Assembly (NCBI RefSeq): GCF_002307475.1
Contig: NZ_NTMH01000037.1
Coordinates: 44,921-108,920 of the forward strand
Direction of reading: 5' to 3'
Origin: Pantoea allii
GTDB lineage: Bacteria > Pseudomonadota > Gammaproteobacteria > Enterobacterales > Enterobacteriaceae
Length of the DNA stretch: 64,000 bases
Under the pieces are notes generated by a model. It did not search any database, was not told the DNA's origin, and saw only the letters and a list, made by a program, of their open reading frames with translations. A program made the translations under genes and the position numbers. How positions within the stretch are numbered: position 1 is the stretch's first letter; every line of letters begins with the position of its first letter. Shown here piece after piece: positions 8,650 through 18,780 of this stretch.

Positions 8650-11172
8650 ATGTCTGGGAACGATCGCGAACCTATTGGGCGCAAAGGAAAAGCGCTGCCT
8701 CCGCGCAGCAGCGCCCGCCGTGGGCGGCGCAGAGACATCGATGACGATGTTGCTCAGGACGATTTTGATGATGACTACGAGGAGGAAGCGCCGGTGCCAC
8801 GTAAAGGTAAAGGTGGAAAACCGCCGCGCGGCAAACGCCGTTGGCTGGGATGGTTAATTAAGCTGTTCCTGGTATTTGTGGTGGTAATGGCCGCGTGGGG
8901 CGTATACCTCGACTCGGAAATTCGCAGCCGCATTGACGGTAAAGTGTGGCAACTGCCCGCAACCGTATATGGTCGTATGGTCAGCCTTGAACCCGGCATG
9001 GCCTACAACAAAAGCGAAATGGTCGCCCTGCTTGAAGGCACGCAATACCGTGAAGTTTCACGTATTACGCGCCCGGGTGAGTTCTCGGTTAAGGGCAACA
9101 CTATCGAACTGTTGCGCCGTCCATTTGATTTCCCGGACAGCAAAGAGGGGCAGATTCATGCCCGTATGACCTTTAGCAAAGATGAACTCAGCGAGATTAA
9201 AAACGTTGAAACCGGGCGCGATTTTGGTTTCTTCCGTCTTGATCCGCGTCTGATCACCATGCTGCAGTCGCCTAATGGTGAACAGCGCCTGTTCGTGCCC
9301 CGTGCGGGCTTCCCGGATCTGCTGGTCGATACGTTAATCGCCACCGAGGATCGCCATTTTTACGAGCATGATGGTATCAGCCCGTACTCCATTGGCCGTG
9401 CCTTTGTCGCGAATATCACGGCAGGTAAGGCGGTTCAGGGTGGCAGTACGCTGACTCAGCAGCTGGTAAAAAACCTGTTCCTGACCAACGAGCGTTCGCT
9501 GTGGCGTAAAGCGCGTGAAGCCTATATGGCCGTGATCATGGACGCGCGTTACAGCAAAGATCGCATTCTGGAGCTTTACCTTAACGAAGTGTATCTCGGT
9601 CAGGCAGGTAACGATCAGATTCGTGGTTTCCCTTTGGCCAGCCTTTACTACTTTGGCCGTCCGGTGGATGAGCTGAGTCTGGATCAGCAGGCAATGCTGG
9701 TCGGCATGGTAAAAGGCGCTTCGCTCTATAACCCATGGCGTAACCCGAAACTGGCACTGGAAAGACGCAATCTGGTGCTGCGCTTGTTGCAGCAGCAGAA
9801 AGTCATCGACCAGGAACTGTATGACATGCTGTCGGCGCGTCCGTTAGGCGTGCAGCCGAAAGGCGGTGTGATTACGCCACAGCCTGCGTTTATGCAGATG
9901 GTGCGTAATGAACTTCAGGCAAAACTGGGCGACAAGGTTAAAGATCTGTCGGGGGTGAAAATTTTCACCACCTTAGATCCGGTCTCGCAGGATGCCGCTG
10001 AAAAAGCGGTTATCGACGGCATTCCAACCCTGAAAAAACAGCGCGGTCTGAAAGATCTGGAAACCGCGATGGTGGTCGTTGACCGTTTCAGCGGTGAAGT
10101 CCGCGCGATGGTCGGCGGGGCCGATCCGCAGTTCGCCGGGTATAACCGTGCGTTACAGGCCCGCCGTTCTATTGGTTCACTGGCAAAACCGGCCACCTAT
10201 CTCACCGCACTGAGCCAGCCAAATACATATCGACTCAATAGCTGGATTGCCGATGAGCCTATTGCGCTGAAACAGCCCAATGGCAGCATCTGGAAACCCA
10301 TGAATGACGACCGCCGCTTCAGTGGCAAAGTCATGCTGGTGGATGCGTTGACCAACTCCATGAACGTGCCGACGGTGAATCTTGGCATGACGCTGGGGCT
10401 GAATGCGGTGGTGGATACCTGGACCAAACTGGGTGTACCTAAAGATCAGCTCAACCCGGTGCCGGCAATGTTGCTGGGCGCACTCAACCTGACGCCGATT
10501 GAAGTGGCCCAGGCGTTTCAGTCGATTGCCAGCGGAGGGAATCGTGCGGACCTGTCAGCTGTGCGTTCTGTTATTGCCGAAGACGGAACGGTGCTGTACC
10601 AGAGCTTCCCGCAGGCGCAACGGGTAGAGCCTGCGCAGGCTGCCTATTTAACGTTGTACACGATGCAGCAGGTTGCCGATCACGGTACGGCACGCGCCCT
10701 GGGCGCTCGCTTCCCTAATGCGCATCTGGCAGGCAAAACAGGGACCACTAACGACCTGATAGACAGCTGGTTCGCCGGTGTCGATGGTAAAGAGGTGGCG
10801 ATCACCTGGGTTGGGCGTGATAACAACCAGCCGACCAAGCTGTACGGTGCCAGCGGTGCGATGCAGATCTACCGTCGCTATCTTGATAACCAGGCACCGA
10901 TGCCGTTGCAACTGACGCCGCCGGAAGACGTGACGATGATGAATATCGACTCAGCGGGCAACTTTGTTTGTGGCTCAGGCAGCAGTACCTGGCGCTCATT
11001 GCCGGTTTGGGCACTGGACCCGAATGCACTGTGTCAGCAACAGCAGCAACAGGTTCAGCAAATGCAGCAGCAGCAGCAACAGCAACAGCAGCAATTGCAA
11101 CAGCAGCAACAGCAGGAGCAAAAAGACAGCGATGGCGTTGCAGGTTGGATAAAAGACATGTTCGGCAAGTAA
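8650..11172 (+). CDS. mrcB: Penicillin-binding protein 1B, bifunctional, with Gln-rich C-terminal tail
   Basis: PBP1B polymerises lipid II glycan strands and cross-links peptides in the periplasm; LpoB activates it through the UB2H domain. The 840-residue protein has a basic and acidic cytoplasmic N-terminus (~1-70), one membrane segment ([20 protein letters not shown]), UB2H (~90-180), a GT51 glycosyltransferase with [10 protein letters not shown] (~231) and [12 protein letters not shown], and a transpeptidase with SLAK (~506), SMN (~567) and KTGTT (~696). The last ~45 residues are unusual: 11035-11121 encodes 25 Gln among 29 residues (mostly CAG/CAA), then a hydrophilic spacer and the end [10 protein letters not shown] ribosome-binding site (GGAGAA) precedes ATG 8650. 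Confidence 0.97.
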   Translation: MSGNDREPIGRKGKALPPRSSARRGRRRDIDDDVAQDDFDDDYEEEAPVPRKGKGGKPPRGKRRWLGWLIKLFLVFVVVMAAWGVYLDSEIRSRIDGKVWQLPATVYGRMVSLEPGMAYNKSEMVALLEGTQYREVSRITRPGEFSVKGNTIELLRRPFDFPDSKEGQIHARMTFSKDELSEIKNVETGRDFGFFRLDPRLITMLQSPNGEQRLFVPRAGFPDLLVDTLIATEDRHFYEHDGISPYSIGRAFVANITAGKAVQGGSTLTQQLVKNLFLTNERSLWRKAREAYMAVIMDARYSKDRILELYLNEVYLGQAGNDQIRGFPLASLYYFGRPVDELSLDQQAMLVGMVKGASLYNPWRNPKLALERRNLVLRLLQQQKVIDQELYDMLSARPLGVQPKGGVITPQPAFMQMVRNELQAKLGDKVKDLSGVKIFTTLDPVSQDAAEKAVIDGIPTLKKQRGLKDLETAMVVVDRFSGEVRAMVGGADPQFAGYNRALQARRSIGSLAKPATYLTALSQPNTYRLNSWIADEPIALKQPNGSIWKPMNDDRRFSGKVMLVDALTNSMNVPTVNLGMTLGLNAVVDTWTKLGVPKDQLNPVPAMLLGALNLTPIEVAQAFQSIASGGNRADLSAVRSVIAEDGTVLYQSFPQAQRVEPAQAAYLTLYTMQQVADHGTARALGARFPNAHLAGKTGTTNDLIDSWFAGVDGKEVAITWVGRDNNQPTKLYGASGAMQIYRRYLDNQAPMPLQLTPPEDVTMMNIDSAGNFVCGSGSSTWRSLPVWALDPNALCQQQQQQVQQMQQQQQQQQQQLQQQQQQEQKDSDGVAGWIKDMFGK
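11035..11121 (+). repeat. CAG/CAA repeat encoding poly-Gln tract in PBP1B tail
   Basis: Twenty-nine consecutive codons contain 25 Gln codons in blocks of 6, 2, 10, 6 and 1, broken by single Val, Met, Leu and Glu codons. CAG and CAA are mixed, so the DNA is not a pure trinucleotide repeat, which suggests the glutamine stretch is kept at the protein level. The frame stays open to a normal stop. Confidence 0.95.
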
Positions 11173-11193
11173 CGGGTCAAAAGCAGTGAAAAG

Positions 11194-11216
11194 AAGGCAC
11201 TTCGGTGCCTTTTTTT
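11194..11216 (+). terminator. Rho-independent terminator of mrcB
   Basis: Hairpin AAGGCAC-TTCG-GTGCCTT (11194-11211) with a stable UUCG tetraloop, followed by a T run to 11216, 22 bases after the mrcB stop. Confidence 0.9.
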
Positions 11217-11309
11217 ATGCCTGATAAATACGCTGTAAACAGGCTACAAACAGCGCCACAGTAGGGAATTCTGCTTGCAGAGATTGTTGCACTTCGCATA
11301 TTATCGAAC

Positions 11310-11328
11310 CGTTATAATAATCATTATC
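11310..11328 (+). promoter_or_regulatory. Fur box at the fhuA promoter
   Basis: The 19 bases match 15 of 19 positions of the Fur consensus GATAATGATAATCATTATC; the right 12 bases match exactly. A TATAAT at 11313-11318 overlaps it, the expected geometry for Fur-Fe(II) blocking the fhuACDB promoter. The start codon lies 42 bases downstream. Confidence 0.85.
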
Positions 11329-11369
11329 GTTTCGATTCGCTTAATCATCCCCATTTGAGAGACACCTTC

Positions 11370-13571
11370 ATGACTGCGCGCACCACCACTTTTGGTTTCA
11401 CACCAGGGTCGTTTACCCCTCGTCCTTTGGCACTGATGATTGCGCTGATATCCAGTGGCGCAACTCCCCTGGCCTTCGCCGAACAAACGGTGGTGGTTTC
11501 AGCAAACGGCGGTGCCGCTGTTGCGCAGGAAAGTCCGTGGGGCCCGGCACCGACCGTCGCCGCGAAACGCAGCGCCACCGGCACCAAAACGGATACGCCG
11601 ATTGAAAAGAACCCGCAGTCGGTTTCCGTGGTCACGCGTGAAGAAATGGACATGCGCAGCGTCAGCAGCGTCAAGCAGGCATTTAACTATACGCCTGGCG
11701 TACTGACCGGCAACCGCGGCAGTTCCGCGGTCATTGACGCGCTGTCGATTCGCGGCTTTAGCGAAACCAACACCAATCAGTATCTCGATGGGCTGAAGCT
11801 GCAGGGTGACAACTACTCTGAATTCGCTATCGATCCCTATTTTCTGGAGCGGGCTGAACTGCTGCGCGGTCCGGTTTCCGTGCTGTACGGTAAAAGCAAT
11901 CCCGGCGGTGTCGTTGCTTTAGTCAGCAAGCGTCCCACTCAGGAAACGCTGCGTGAAGTCCAGTTCCAGATGGGCAACCATAACCTTTACTCCACCGGTT
12001 TCGACTTTGGCGGCGCAATAGACGACGCAGGCGTGTACAGCTACCGTCTGACAGGCCTGGCCAGTAGCCAGGATGCCCAGCAGGCGAATAACAAGCAGAA
12101 GCGTTATACCATCGCGCCTTCATTCAGCTGGCGACCAGATGAAAACACCCGTCTTGATCTGCTGACCTATTTCCAGAACGAGCCGGATACCGGCTACTAC
12201 GGCTGGCTCCCGCGTGAAGGGACCGTGGTGCCGATCACCCGGCCTGATGGCAGCCAGTATAAACTGCCGACCAACTTTGATGAGGGCGAGAAGAGCAACC
12301 GCATCTCACGCAATACCAAAATGCTGGGCTACAGCTTTGAGCACCGTTTTGATGAAACCTGGACGGTGCGGCAGAACCTGCGTTATGCCGAATTAACCAC
12401 GGATTACCGCAGTATTTATGGTAACGGCTTTGATGCAGCCACTCAGCAAATCACCCGCGGGTCTGCGGCTTCAGACGAGAAACTGAATCAGTTTGCGGTA
12501 GATAATCAGGCTCAGGCTAAATTTGCCACCGGCCAGCTTGATCATACATTGCTGCTGGGCGTTGATTATCAGCGCATGCGAAATGATATTAATGCGGCTT
12601 TTGGCTCAGCATTCCCGTTGAATGCGGTTAATCCGCAATACGGCAATGACGCGCTAATCGGCACACCTTTCCCGTATCGCTATCTCAACAAACAGGAGCA
12701 AACCGGCCTGTATGCACAAGACCAGATGGAATGGGATCGTTGGGTACTGACATTGGGCAGTCGCTATGATTACGCAATGACTTCTGCTTTTAATCGGAGT
12801 AGCAGTTCCGAAGTTAAAAGTCATGACCAGGCGTTTACCTGGCGTGGCGGCTTAAACTATGTGTTCGATAATGGTATCGCGCCTTATTTCAGTTATAGCG
12901 AATCCTTCATTCCGACATCCGGAACGACTCAAAGTGGTCAACCTTTCGACCCTTCGCGCGCTAAGCAGTATGAAACGGGCGTAAAGTTTGTGCCAAAAGA
13001 TCGCCCTGTCGTTGTCACGGCCGCGATTTATGAGCTGACAAAGACCAAAAACTTAACGGCTGATCCTAACAGTCCTAATTTCAGCATCCAGAGCGGCGAA
13101 ATCCGTTCTCGCGGTGTTGAACTCGAAGCGAAAGCGGCGCTGAACGCCAACGTTAACCTGACGGCCTCTTATACCTATACCGATGCCGAATATACGAAAG
13201 ATACTCAGCTTCAGGGCAAAACCCCGGTTGAGGTGCCCAAACATATGGCGTCACTGTGGAGCGACTATACCTTCCACGAAACCGCACTGTCAGGCGTCAC
13301 GGTCGGCGCGGGCGTCCGTTACGTGGGCGAAAGTCAGGGGCTGTATAGCACCGGTCCTGATGCCAACCAGAACTTTAGCGTGGCGGGTTATACCACCGTC
13401 GATGCTGCGCTGAAATATGATTTAGGACGTTTTGGTTTGCCTGGATCAACGGTAGGCGTTAACGTTAATAACCTGTTTAACCGCGACTACGTTGCCAGTT
13501 GTTACCGTGAATATGCGTGCTACTGGGGCGCAGAACGGCAGATTGTAGGCACCGCCACGTTCCGGTTCTGA
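11370..13571 (+). CDS. fhuA: Ferrichrome TonB-dependent outer membrane receptor
   Basis: FhuA brings ferric hydroxamate siderophores (ferrichrome type) across the outer membrane using TonB energy. From ATG 11370 the product is 733 residues, close to the 747 of E. coli; the TTG five codons upstream is not preferred. A signal peptide (ends ATPLAFA) leads to a TonB box (EQTVVVSA), a plug domain (NPQSVSVVT to LVSKRPT, about residues 75-200) and a 22-strand barrel ending in a terminal Phe (VGTATFRF). ESPWGPAPTVAAK in the plug N-terminus parallels E. coli FhuA rather than FoxA. It heads fhuACDB and has a Fur box upstream. Confidence 0.95.
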   Translation: MTARTTTFGFTPGSFTPRPLALMIALISSGATPLAFAEQTVVVSANGGAAVAQESPWGPAPTVAAKRSATGTKTDTPIEKNPQSVSVVTREEMDMRSVSSVKQAFNYTPGVLTGNRGSSAVIDALSIRGFSETNTNQYLDGLKLQGDNYSEFAIDPYFLERAELLRGPVSVLYGKSNPGGVVALVSKRPTQETLREVQFQMGNHNLYSTGFDFGGAIDDAGVYSYRLTGLASSQDAQQANNKQKRYTIAPSFSWRPDENTRLDLLTYFQNEPDTGYYGWLPREGTVVPITRPDGSQYKLPTNFDEGEKSNRISRNTKMLGYSFEHRFDETWTVRQNLRYAELTTDYRSIYGNGFDAATQQITRGSAASDEKLNQFAVDNQAQAKFATGQLDHTLLLGVDYQRMRNDINAAFGSAFPLNAVNPQYGNDALIGTPFPYRYLNKQEQTGLYAQDQMEWDRWVLTLGSRYDYAMTSAFNRSSSSEVKSHDQAFTWRGGLNYVFDNGIAPYFSYSESFIPTSGTTQSGQPFDPSRAKQYETGVKFVPKDRPVVVTAAIYELTKTKNLTADPNSPNFSIQSGEIRSRGVELEAKAALNANVNLTASYTYTDAEYTKDTQLQGKTPVEVPKHMASLWSDYTFHETALSGVTVGAGVRYVGESQGLYSTGPDANQNFSVAGYTTVDAALKYDLGRFGLPGSTVGVNVNNLFNRDYVASCYREYACYWGAERQIVGTATFRF

Positions 13572-13578
13572 TCGATGA

Positions 13579-13594
13579 GGGCGCTTCGGCGCCC
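13579..13594 (+). repeat. fhuA-fhuC intercistronic hairpin
   Basis: GGGCGC-TTCG-GCGCCC is a perfect six-pair stem with a UUCG loop, seven bases after the fhuA stop. No T run follows, so it more likely stabilises the abundant fhuA mRNA end or reduces read-through than terminates fully. Confidence 0.7.
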
Positions 13595-13610
13595 GTTTAC
13601 AGGGATTAAC

Positions 13611-14405
13611 ATGCAGCTTCCGCAGCACCAACAGACGACCTTCCAACTGGATAATGCCAGCTTTCGTGTACCCGGTCGCACGCTTCTCCAGCCGCTGTCT
13701 CTCTCTTTTACACCAGGCAAAGTAACCGCGCTGATTGGTCACAATGGTTCGGGAAAATCCACGCTGTTAAAAATGCTGGGGCGGCATCACGCGGCCAGCG
13801 AAGGCCGGGTGCTCCTGAATGAACGGCCCGTGGAGAGCCTGAACAGCAAAGTATTTGCCCGTGAGGTCGCCTATTTACCTCAGCAACTGCCGGCTGCAGA
13901 AGGCATGACGGTGCGCGAGCTGGTGGCCATTGGGCGCTATCCCTGGCATGGGGCGCTGGGGCGTTTCACTCAGGAGGACCGCGACCGCGTTGAGCAGGCG
14001 ATTTCGCGCGTGGGGTTAACGCCTTTTGCCTCACGGCTGGTAGACAGCTTATCGGGCGGCGAACGGCAACGTGCCTGGCTGGCGATGATGGTGGCGCAAA
14101 ACAGCCGCTGTCTGCTGCTGGATGAACCCACTTCCGCCCTGGATATCGCCCATCAGGTTGATGTGCTGGCCCTGATTCAGACGCTGAGCCGGGAGCATGG
14201 CTTAACCGTTATTACGGTATTACACGATATCAATATGGCTGCCCGTTACTGTGACCATCTGGTGGCATTACGCGGTGGCGCACTTATCGCTGAAGGCGGG
14301 CCGGACCACATTATGCAGGCGGACGTTTTGCAGGCGATTTACGGTATTCCAATGGGGATCTTCCCCCATCCCGGCGGCGGTGCGCCGGTGAGTTTTGTGT
14401 GTTAA
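13611..14405 (+). CDS. fhuC: Ferric hydroxamate ABC transporter, ATPase
   Basis: FhuC is the cytoplasmic ATPase of FhuBCD, powering inner-membrane import of hydroxamate siderophores. The 264-residue product carries Walker A GHNGSGKST (~43), Q-loop LPQQLP, signature LSGGERQR (~149), Walker B CLLLDEPTSALD (~168) and the switch VLHDIN. ATG 13611 is chosen because similarity to E. coli FhuC starts there; a short upstream extension in the same frame overlaps the hairpin. fhuD follows after ten bases. Confidence 0.96.
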   Translation: MQLPQHQQTTFQLDNASFRVPGRTLLQPLSLSFTPGKVTALIGHNGSGKSTLLKMLGRHHAASEGRVLLNERPVESLNSKVFAREVAYLPQQLPAAEGMTVRELVAIGRYPWHGALGRFTQEDRDRVEQAISRVGLTPFASRLVDSLSGGERQRAWLAMMVAQNSRCLLLDEPTSALDIAHQVDVLALIQTLSREHGLTVITVLHDINMAARYCDHLVALRGGALIAEGGPDHIMQADVLQAIYGIPMGIFPHPGGGAPVSFVC

Positions 14406-14415
14406 GGACCCGATA

Positions 14416-15300
14416 ATGCCCGATTTGTTCCGCCGTCGCCTGATGATGGCGATGGCGTTATCGCCACTGATGAGCCCCTTTTCACTCCAGGCGGCGCAGC
14501 CCGATCCCGATCCCGATCGCATCATCGCGCTGGAGTGGTTACCCACCGAGCTGTTGCTGGCGTTAGGCGTTAAGCCCTTTGGGGTCGCCGATGTGCATAA
14601 TTATAATATCTGGGTTGGGCAGCCAGCCTTGCCTGCCGGCGTGGTGGATGTTGGGCTGCGTACCGAGCCTAACCTTGAACTGATGACCCAGATGCATCCC
14701 TCACTGATTCTCTGTTCAAACGGTTATGGACCGCCTAAAGAAAAACTCCAGCGTATTGCGCCCATTATGGGGTTTGACCTGCACGGCGGCGACGGTAAAC
14801 CGCTCTCCCGAGCGCGTGTCTCTCTGCAGGCCCTCGGCGCCAGGCTGGGGCGGGAAGCCCAGGCAGCCGCGCACCTGCAACGCATGGACGAGGAAATCGC
14901 CGCGGCGCGCCAGCGTCTGGCACCGCATGCCGGACGTGCCATCCTGCTGATGTCACTGCTTGACAGTCGCCATGCCATCACCTTCGGTAAAAACAGCTTA
15001 TTCCTTGAGGTCATGGCGTTGCTTGGTCTGCAGAACGCCTGGCAGGGCGAAACCAATTTCTGGGGAAGTTCAGTGATTGGCCTGGAACGGCTGGCGGCGT
15101 TTCACGACGTGGAAGCCATCTGCTTCGATCATGACAATGCGGCTGTTATGCAGCAACTGTCACGCAGCCCGTTGTGGCAGGCAATGCCTTTTGTCCATAG
15201 CGGCCATTTTCAACGCGTACCGGCGGTCTGGTATTACGGGGCAACACTCTCTGCCTTGCACTTTGTACGCGTGCTGGAACATGCGCTGGAGAAAGTCTGA
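14416..15300 (+). CDS. fhuD: Ferric hydroxamate periplasmic binding protein
   Basis: FhuD binds ferric hydroxamates in the periplasm and delivers them to FhuB. The 294-residue product begins with a twin-arginine-like signal (FRRRLMMAMALSPL), similar to E. coli FhuD, then a class III binding-protein fold: RIIALEWLPTELLLALG, DVGLRTEPNLELM, a long linking helix region and ETNFWGSSVIG. The final A shares one base with the ATG of fhuB, so translation is coupled. Confidence 0.95.
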   Translation: MPDLFRRRLMMAMALSPLMSPFSLQAAQPDPDPDRIIALEWLPTELLLALGVKPFGVADVHNYNIWVGQPALPAGVVDVGLRTEPNLELMTQMHPSLILCSNGYGPPKEKLQRIAPIMGFDLHGGDGKPLSRARVSLQALGARLGREAQAAAHLQRMDEEIAAARQRLAPHAGRAILLMSLLDSRHAITFGKNSLFLEVMALLGLQNAWQGETNFWGSSVIGLERLAAFHDVEAICFDHDNAAVMQQLSRSPLWQAMPFVHSGHFQRVPAVWYYGATLSALHFVRVLEHALEKV

Positions 15301-17279
15301 TGCGCTATCGTTTTTTCTCAGTCACCGTGCTGGGCGTACTGTTTTTACTGGCGCTGGCGCTCACCGCAATAAACTTTCAGCAGGCGTTGCCCCTGGGACA
15401 ATGGACACAGGCCCTGTGGGCACCGGATACCACGAATGTGCAACAGATGGTGTTTCACTACAGTTTGCTGCCGCGCTGGGCGCTGGCGCTGTTGGTGGGG
15501 GCCGGTCTGGGATTAGCGGGACTGCTGTTTCAGCAGGTTCTGCGTAACCCTCTGGCGGAACCGGGAACATTAGGCGTTTCATCCGGCGCACAACTGGGAA
15601 TTACCGTCGCCACGTTGTGGCACCTGCCGGGCGGAGTCGTTACCCATCAGCTTGCCGCCTCGGGTGGTGCGTTGCTGGTGGGGGCGCTGGTATTTAGCGT
15701 GGCCTGGAGCAAACGCCTGTCACCCGTAACCTTGATCCTGGCCGGGCTGGTCCTCAGTCTTTACAGCGGTGCTGTTAACCAGATCTTCGCCATCTTCAAT
15801 CACGACCAACTGCAAAATATGTTTCTGTGGAGCACAGGCGCATTGAACCAGATGAGCTGGGACAGTGTTACCCAGCTCTGGCCGCGACTGATGCTGGCGC
15901 TGTTACTGTCACTGGCGCTGCTGAGGCCGCTGACGCTCATGGGGCTGGACGATGGCGTGGCAAAAAACCTCGGGCTGGCCCTGTCCGCTACCCGGTTAGC
16001 GATTCTGGTGCTGGCGATATTGCTTAGCGCACAGTTGGTGAGCGTCGCCGGTATCATTGGTTTTATCGGCTTGTTCGCGCCGCTGCTGGCAAGGCTGCTC
16101 GGTGGACGCCGCTTGCTGAGCCGCATGCTACTGGCCCCGCTGATTGGCGCATTGCTGCTGTGGCTGGCTGATGCCTGCGTCCTGTGGCTTACGACGCACT
16201 GGCGCGAGGTTTCAACCGGCACGGTGACGGCGCTCCTGGGCGTGCCGATTCTGCTGTGGCTGTTGCCGCGTCTGCGAACCGGTTCCGTTCCACCCGCACT
16301 GGATCAGGGCGACAAGGTTCCGGTCGAACGCCATCACTTTCTGCGCTGGAGCCTGATCGGCTTAGCGCTGTTAGGCATGCTGGCATGGCTGTGTCTGGCG
16401 TTTGGACGGGATGCGCAAGGCTGGATCTGGACCAGCGGTGACCTGCTACAGCAGCTGCTACCCTGGCGCGCACCGCGTGTGCTGGCGGCCCTGGAGGTAG
16501 GCTTAATGCTTGGCGTTGCCGGCAGCCTGATCCAGCGACTCACGGGTAACCCGATGGCCAGCCCTGAAGTCTTGGGCATCAGTTCCGGCGCGGCCTGCGG
16601 CGCAGTCGTAATGTTGTTCTTCGTGCCCGGCAATGCGCTGGCATTCCTGTTACCCGCGGGTGCGCTGGGCGCGGCGGTGACGCTGGCGATTATTATGTTG
16701 GTGGCCAGTCGCGGCGGTTTTTCCCCTGAACGCATGCTGCTGGCCGGGATGGCGTTAAACAGTGCCTTTGTCACCATCCTGATGTTGTTGATGGCCAGTG
16801 GCGATCCCCGGATGTCGGGGTTACTGACCTGGATCTCCGGCTCCACCTATAACGTCAGTGCCACCCAGGCGCTGCAAAGTGCTGTCTGTGCGGTGGTGCT
16901 GGTGTCATTAGCGCCGCTGGCCAGCCGTTGGCTCACGCTGTTGCCGCTTGGCAGCGCGACGGCGCGCTCGGCCGGAATGGCGCTCACCGCCTCGCGTCTG
17001 GCACTGCTGCTGCTGGCTGCGGCCTTAACAGCCTGCGCCACGCTGACGATTGGGCCTCTGAGCTTTGTGGGACTGATGGCACCGCACATGGCGCGCATGC
17101 TGGGCTTCCGGCGGGCGCTACCGCAGCTGTTACTGTCTGGGTTGCTCGGGGCAGGTTTAATGGTGGTTGCTGACTGGTGCGGGCGAATGGTGGCTTTTCC
17201 AAACCAGATTCCGGCAGGATTGATGGCAACCTTTTTAGGCGCGCCCTATTTTATCTGGTTGTTGCGGCGTTCACGTTGA
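15300..17279 (+). CDS. fhuB: Ferric hydroxamate ABC transporter, fused permease
   Basis: FhuB is the inner membrane channel of the hydroxamate importer. At 659 residues it is the usual double-length permease, two homologous FecCD-type halves of about ten membrane helices each. Each half repeats the family pattern: RNPLAEPGTLGVSSGA (~81) and GNPMASPEVLGISSGA (~417), then later VAGIIGFIGLFAP (~242) and IGPLSFVGLMAPH (~584), which contact FhuC. The start overlaps the fhuD stop (TGATG). A terminator shared with convergent hemL follows. Confidence 0.96.
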   Translation: MRYRFFSVTVLGVLFLLALALTAINFQQALPLGQWTQALWAPDTTNVQQMVFHYSLLPRWALALLVGAGLGLAGLLFQQVLRNPLAEPGTLGVSSGAQLGITVATLWHLPGGVVTHQLAASGGALLVGALVFSVAWSKRLSPVTLILAGLVLSLYSGAVNQIFAIFNHDQLQNMFLWSTGALNQMSWDSVTQLWPRLMLALLLSLALLRPLTLMGLDDGVAKNLGLALSATRLAILVLAILLSAQLVSVAGIIGFIGLFAPLLARLLGGRRLLSRMLLAPLIGALLLWLADACVLWLTTHWREVSTGTVTALLGVPILLWLLPRLRTGSVPPALDQGDKVPVERHHFLRWSLIGLALLGMLAWLCLAFGRDAQGWIWTSGDLLQQLLPWRAPRVLAALEVGLMLGVAGSLIQRLTGNPMASPEVLGISSGAACGAVVMLFFVPGNALAFLLPAGALGAAVTLAIIMLVASRGGFSPERMLLAGMALNSAFVTILMLLMASGDPRMSGLLTWISGSTYNVSATQALQSAVCAVVLVSLAPLASRWLTLLPLGSATARSAGMALTASRLALLLLAAALTACATLTIGPLSFVGLMAPHMARMLGFRRALPQLLLSGLLGAGLMVVADWCGRMVAFPNQIPAGLMATFLGAPYFIWLLRRSR

Positions 17280-17304
17280 AAAAAAGACCGGCGTTTGCCG
17301 GTCT
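17279..17304 (-). terminator. Terminator of hemL (between convergent fhuB and hemL)
   Basis: Stem AGACCGGC / GCCGGTCT (17285-17304) with a GTTT loop. On the minus strand it is followed by six Ts, giving a good terminator for hemL; on the plus strand it may also act on fhuB. Confidence 0.85.
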
Positions 17305-17310
17305 GTCACC

Positions 17311-18591
17311 TTACAGCTTAGCAAAGCAGCGACGCGCGGCATCGATGGTGTGCTGAATATCCTCTGCACTGTGCGCCAGCGACATAAAGCCGGCCTCAAA
17401 GGCGGAGGGCGCAAAGTAAACGCCTTCTTCGAGCATCAAATGGAAGAAGCGCTTAAAGCGTTCAACATCGCACTGCGTCACGTCTTTATAGCAGGTGACG
17501 CTCGCGGCATCGGTGAAGAACAGGCCAAACATGCCGCCAACCTGATTCACGACGACAGGAATATTTTCCTGTTTTGCCGCCTCAACCAGTCCCTGTGCTA
17601 ACTGTGACGTCAGGCTGTTCAGCTTGTCATGCATGCCCGGCTGGGCAATCTGGGTTAAGCAGGCATAACCGGCAGCCATGGCGACAGGGTTACCGGACAG
17701 CGTCCCTGCCTGATAAACCGGACCGGTCGGTGCCAGTGCATTCATCACCTCCCGACGGCCACCAAAGGCACCGACAGGCATGCCACCACCGATGATTTTG
17801 CCGAGGCAGGTGAGATCCGGTTTCACATTGTAATGTGCCTGCGCGCCACCCAGCGCAACACGGAAACCTGTCATCACTTCATCGATAATCAGCAGCGCGC
17901 CAAACTCATCACAGAGCGCGCGCAGGCCCGGTAAAAACGTGGGTTGGGGCGGAATACAGTTCATATTCCCGGCAACGGGTTCAACGATAATGGCAGCGAT
18001 AGCCTGCGGATACTGTTCAAACGCCGCGCGAACCGAATCGAGATCGTTGTATGTGCAGGTCAGCGTATGCTTTGCAAAATCGGCAGGCACGCCAGGGGAA
18101 TTAGGTTGCCCCAGCGTCAAGGCACCGGAACCGGCTTTCACCAGCAGGTGATCGGCATGACCGTGGTAGCAACCTTCAAATTTAATGATTTTGTCGCGCC
18201 CGGTAAAACCCCGCGCCAGACGAATCGCGCTCATGGTGGCTTCGGTACCGGAGTTCACCATCCGCACCATTTCCATGCTGGGAACCAGCTTACACACCAG
18301 CTGCGCCATGGTGACTTCCATCTCAGTTGGCGCACCAAAGCTCAGGCCGCGCTGGGCTGCTTCAATCACGGCATTACGGATGCCATCGTTATTATGTCCC
18401 AGCACCATGGGGCCCCATGAACCGACATAATCGATGTATTTTTTACCATCGGCGTCATAAAGATATGCACCGTCAGCATGTTCAATGAACAGCGGAACGC
18501 CGCCCACACCGGTAAACGCACGTACCGGCGAGTTCACACCGCCGGGAATCAGGCGTTGTGCTTCAGCGAACAGTTCTTCAGACTTACTCAT
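17311..18591 (-). CDS. hemL: Glutamate-1-semialdehyde 2,1-aminomutase
   Basis: HemL is the PLP enzyme that converts glutamate-1-semialdehyde to 5-aminolevulinate, the tetrapyrrole precursor. The 426-residue product matches E. coli in length. Visible features are [11 protein letters not shown] at the N-terminus, the PLP phosphate-binding [20 protein letters not shown] (~121-140), [10 protein letters not shown] (~241) and the Schiff-base Lys in [14 protein letters not shown] (~265). It is convergent with fhuB and divergent from erpA. In E. coli a chloride channel gene, clcA, lies next to it; that gene is absent here. Confidence 0.97.
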   Translation of the reverse strand: MSKSEELFAEAQRLIPGGVNSPVRAFTGVGGVPLFIEHADGAYLYDADGKKYIDYVGSWGPMVLGHNNDGIRNAVIEAAQRGLSFGAPTEMEVTMAQLVCKLVPSMEMVRMVNSGTEATMSAIRLARGFTGRDKIIKFEGCYHGHADHLLVKAGSGALTLGQPNSPGVPADFAKHTLTCTYNDLDSVRAAFEQYPQAIAAIIVEPVAGNMNCIPPQPTFLPGLRALCDEFGALLIIDEVMTGFRVALGGAQAHYNVKPDLTCLGKIIGGGMPVGAFGGRREVMNALAPTGPVYQAGTLSGNPVAMAAGYACLTQIAQPGMHDKLNSLTSQLAQGLVEAAKQENIPVVVNQVGGMFGLFFTDAASVTCYKDVTQCDVERFKRFFHLMLEEGVYFAPSAFEAGFMSLAHSAEDIQHTIDAARRCFAKL

Positions 18592-18780
18592 TTTCGGCTC
18601 CAGCAGTTCATAAAATATCGGGCTATTCTACGGAAGAGGGGCGGCAGACGAAAGGCCGCTATAATTAACCAGGTGAATCCGGCACAGAGTGCGAAGCTGA
18701 GAGCTTGATTGCGTCGGGTCGCTGGCAGATAATAGCAACATTGAGGTCGTTTTCTGACCCGGGCGTTTACGGAGTAACAC

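Noticed and set aside
11035..11121. Poly-Gln tract as a sequencing artefact
   Set aside because: CAG and CAA codons are mixed, Val, Met, Leu and Glu interrupt it, and the frame continues to a sensible end, so an artefact is unlikely.
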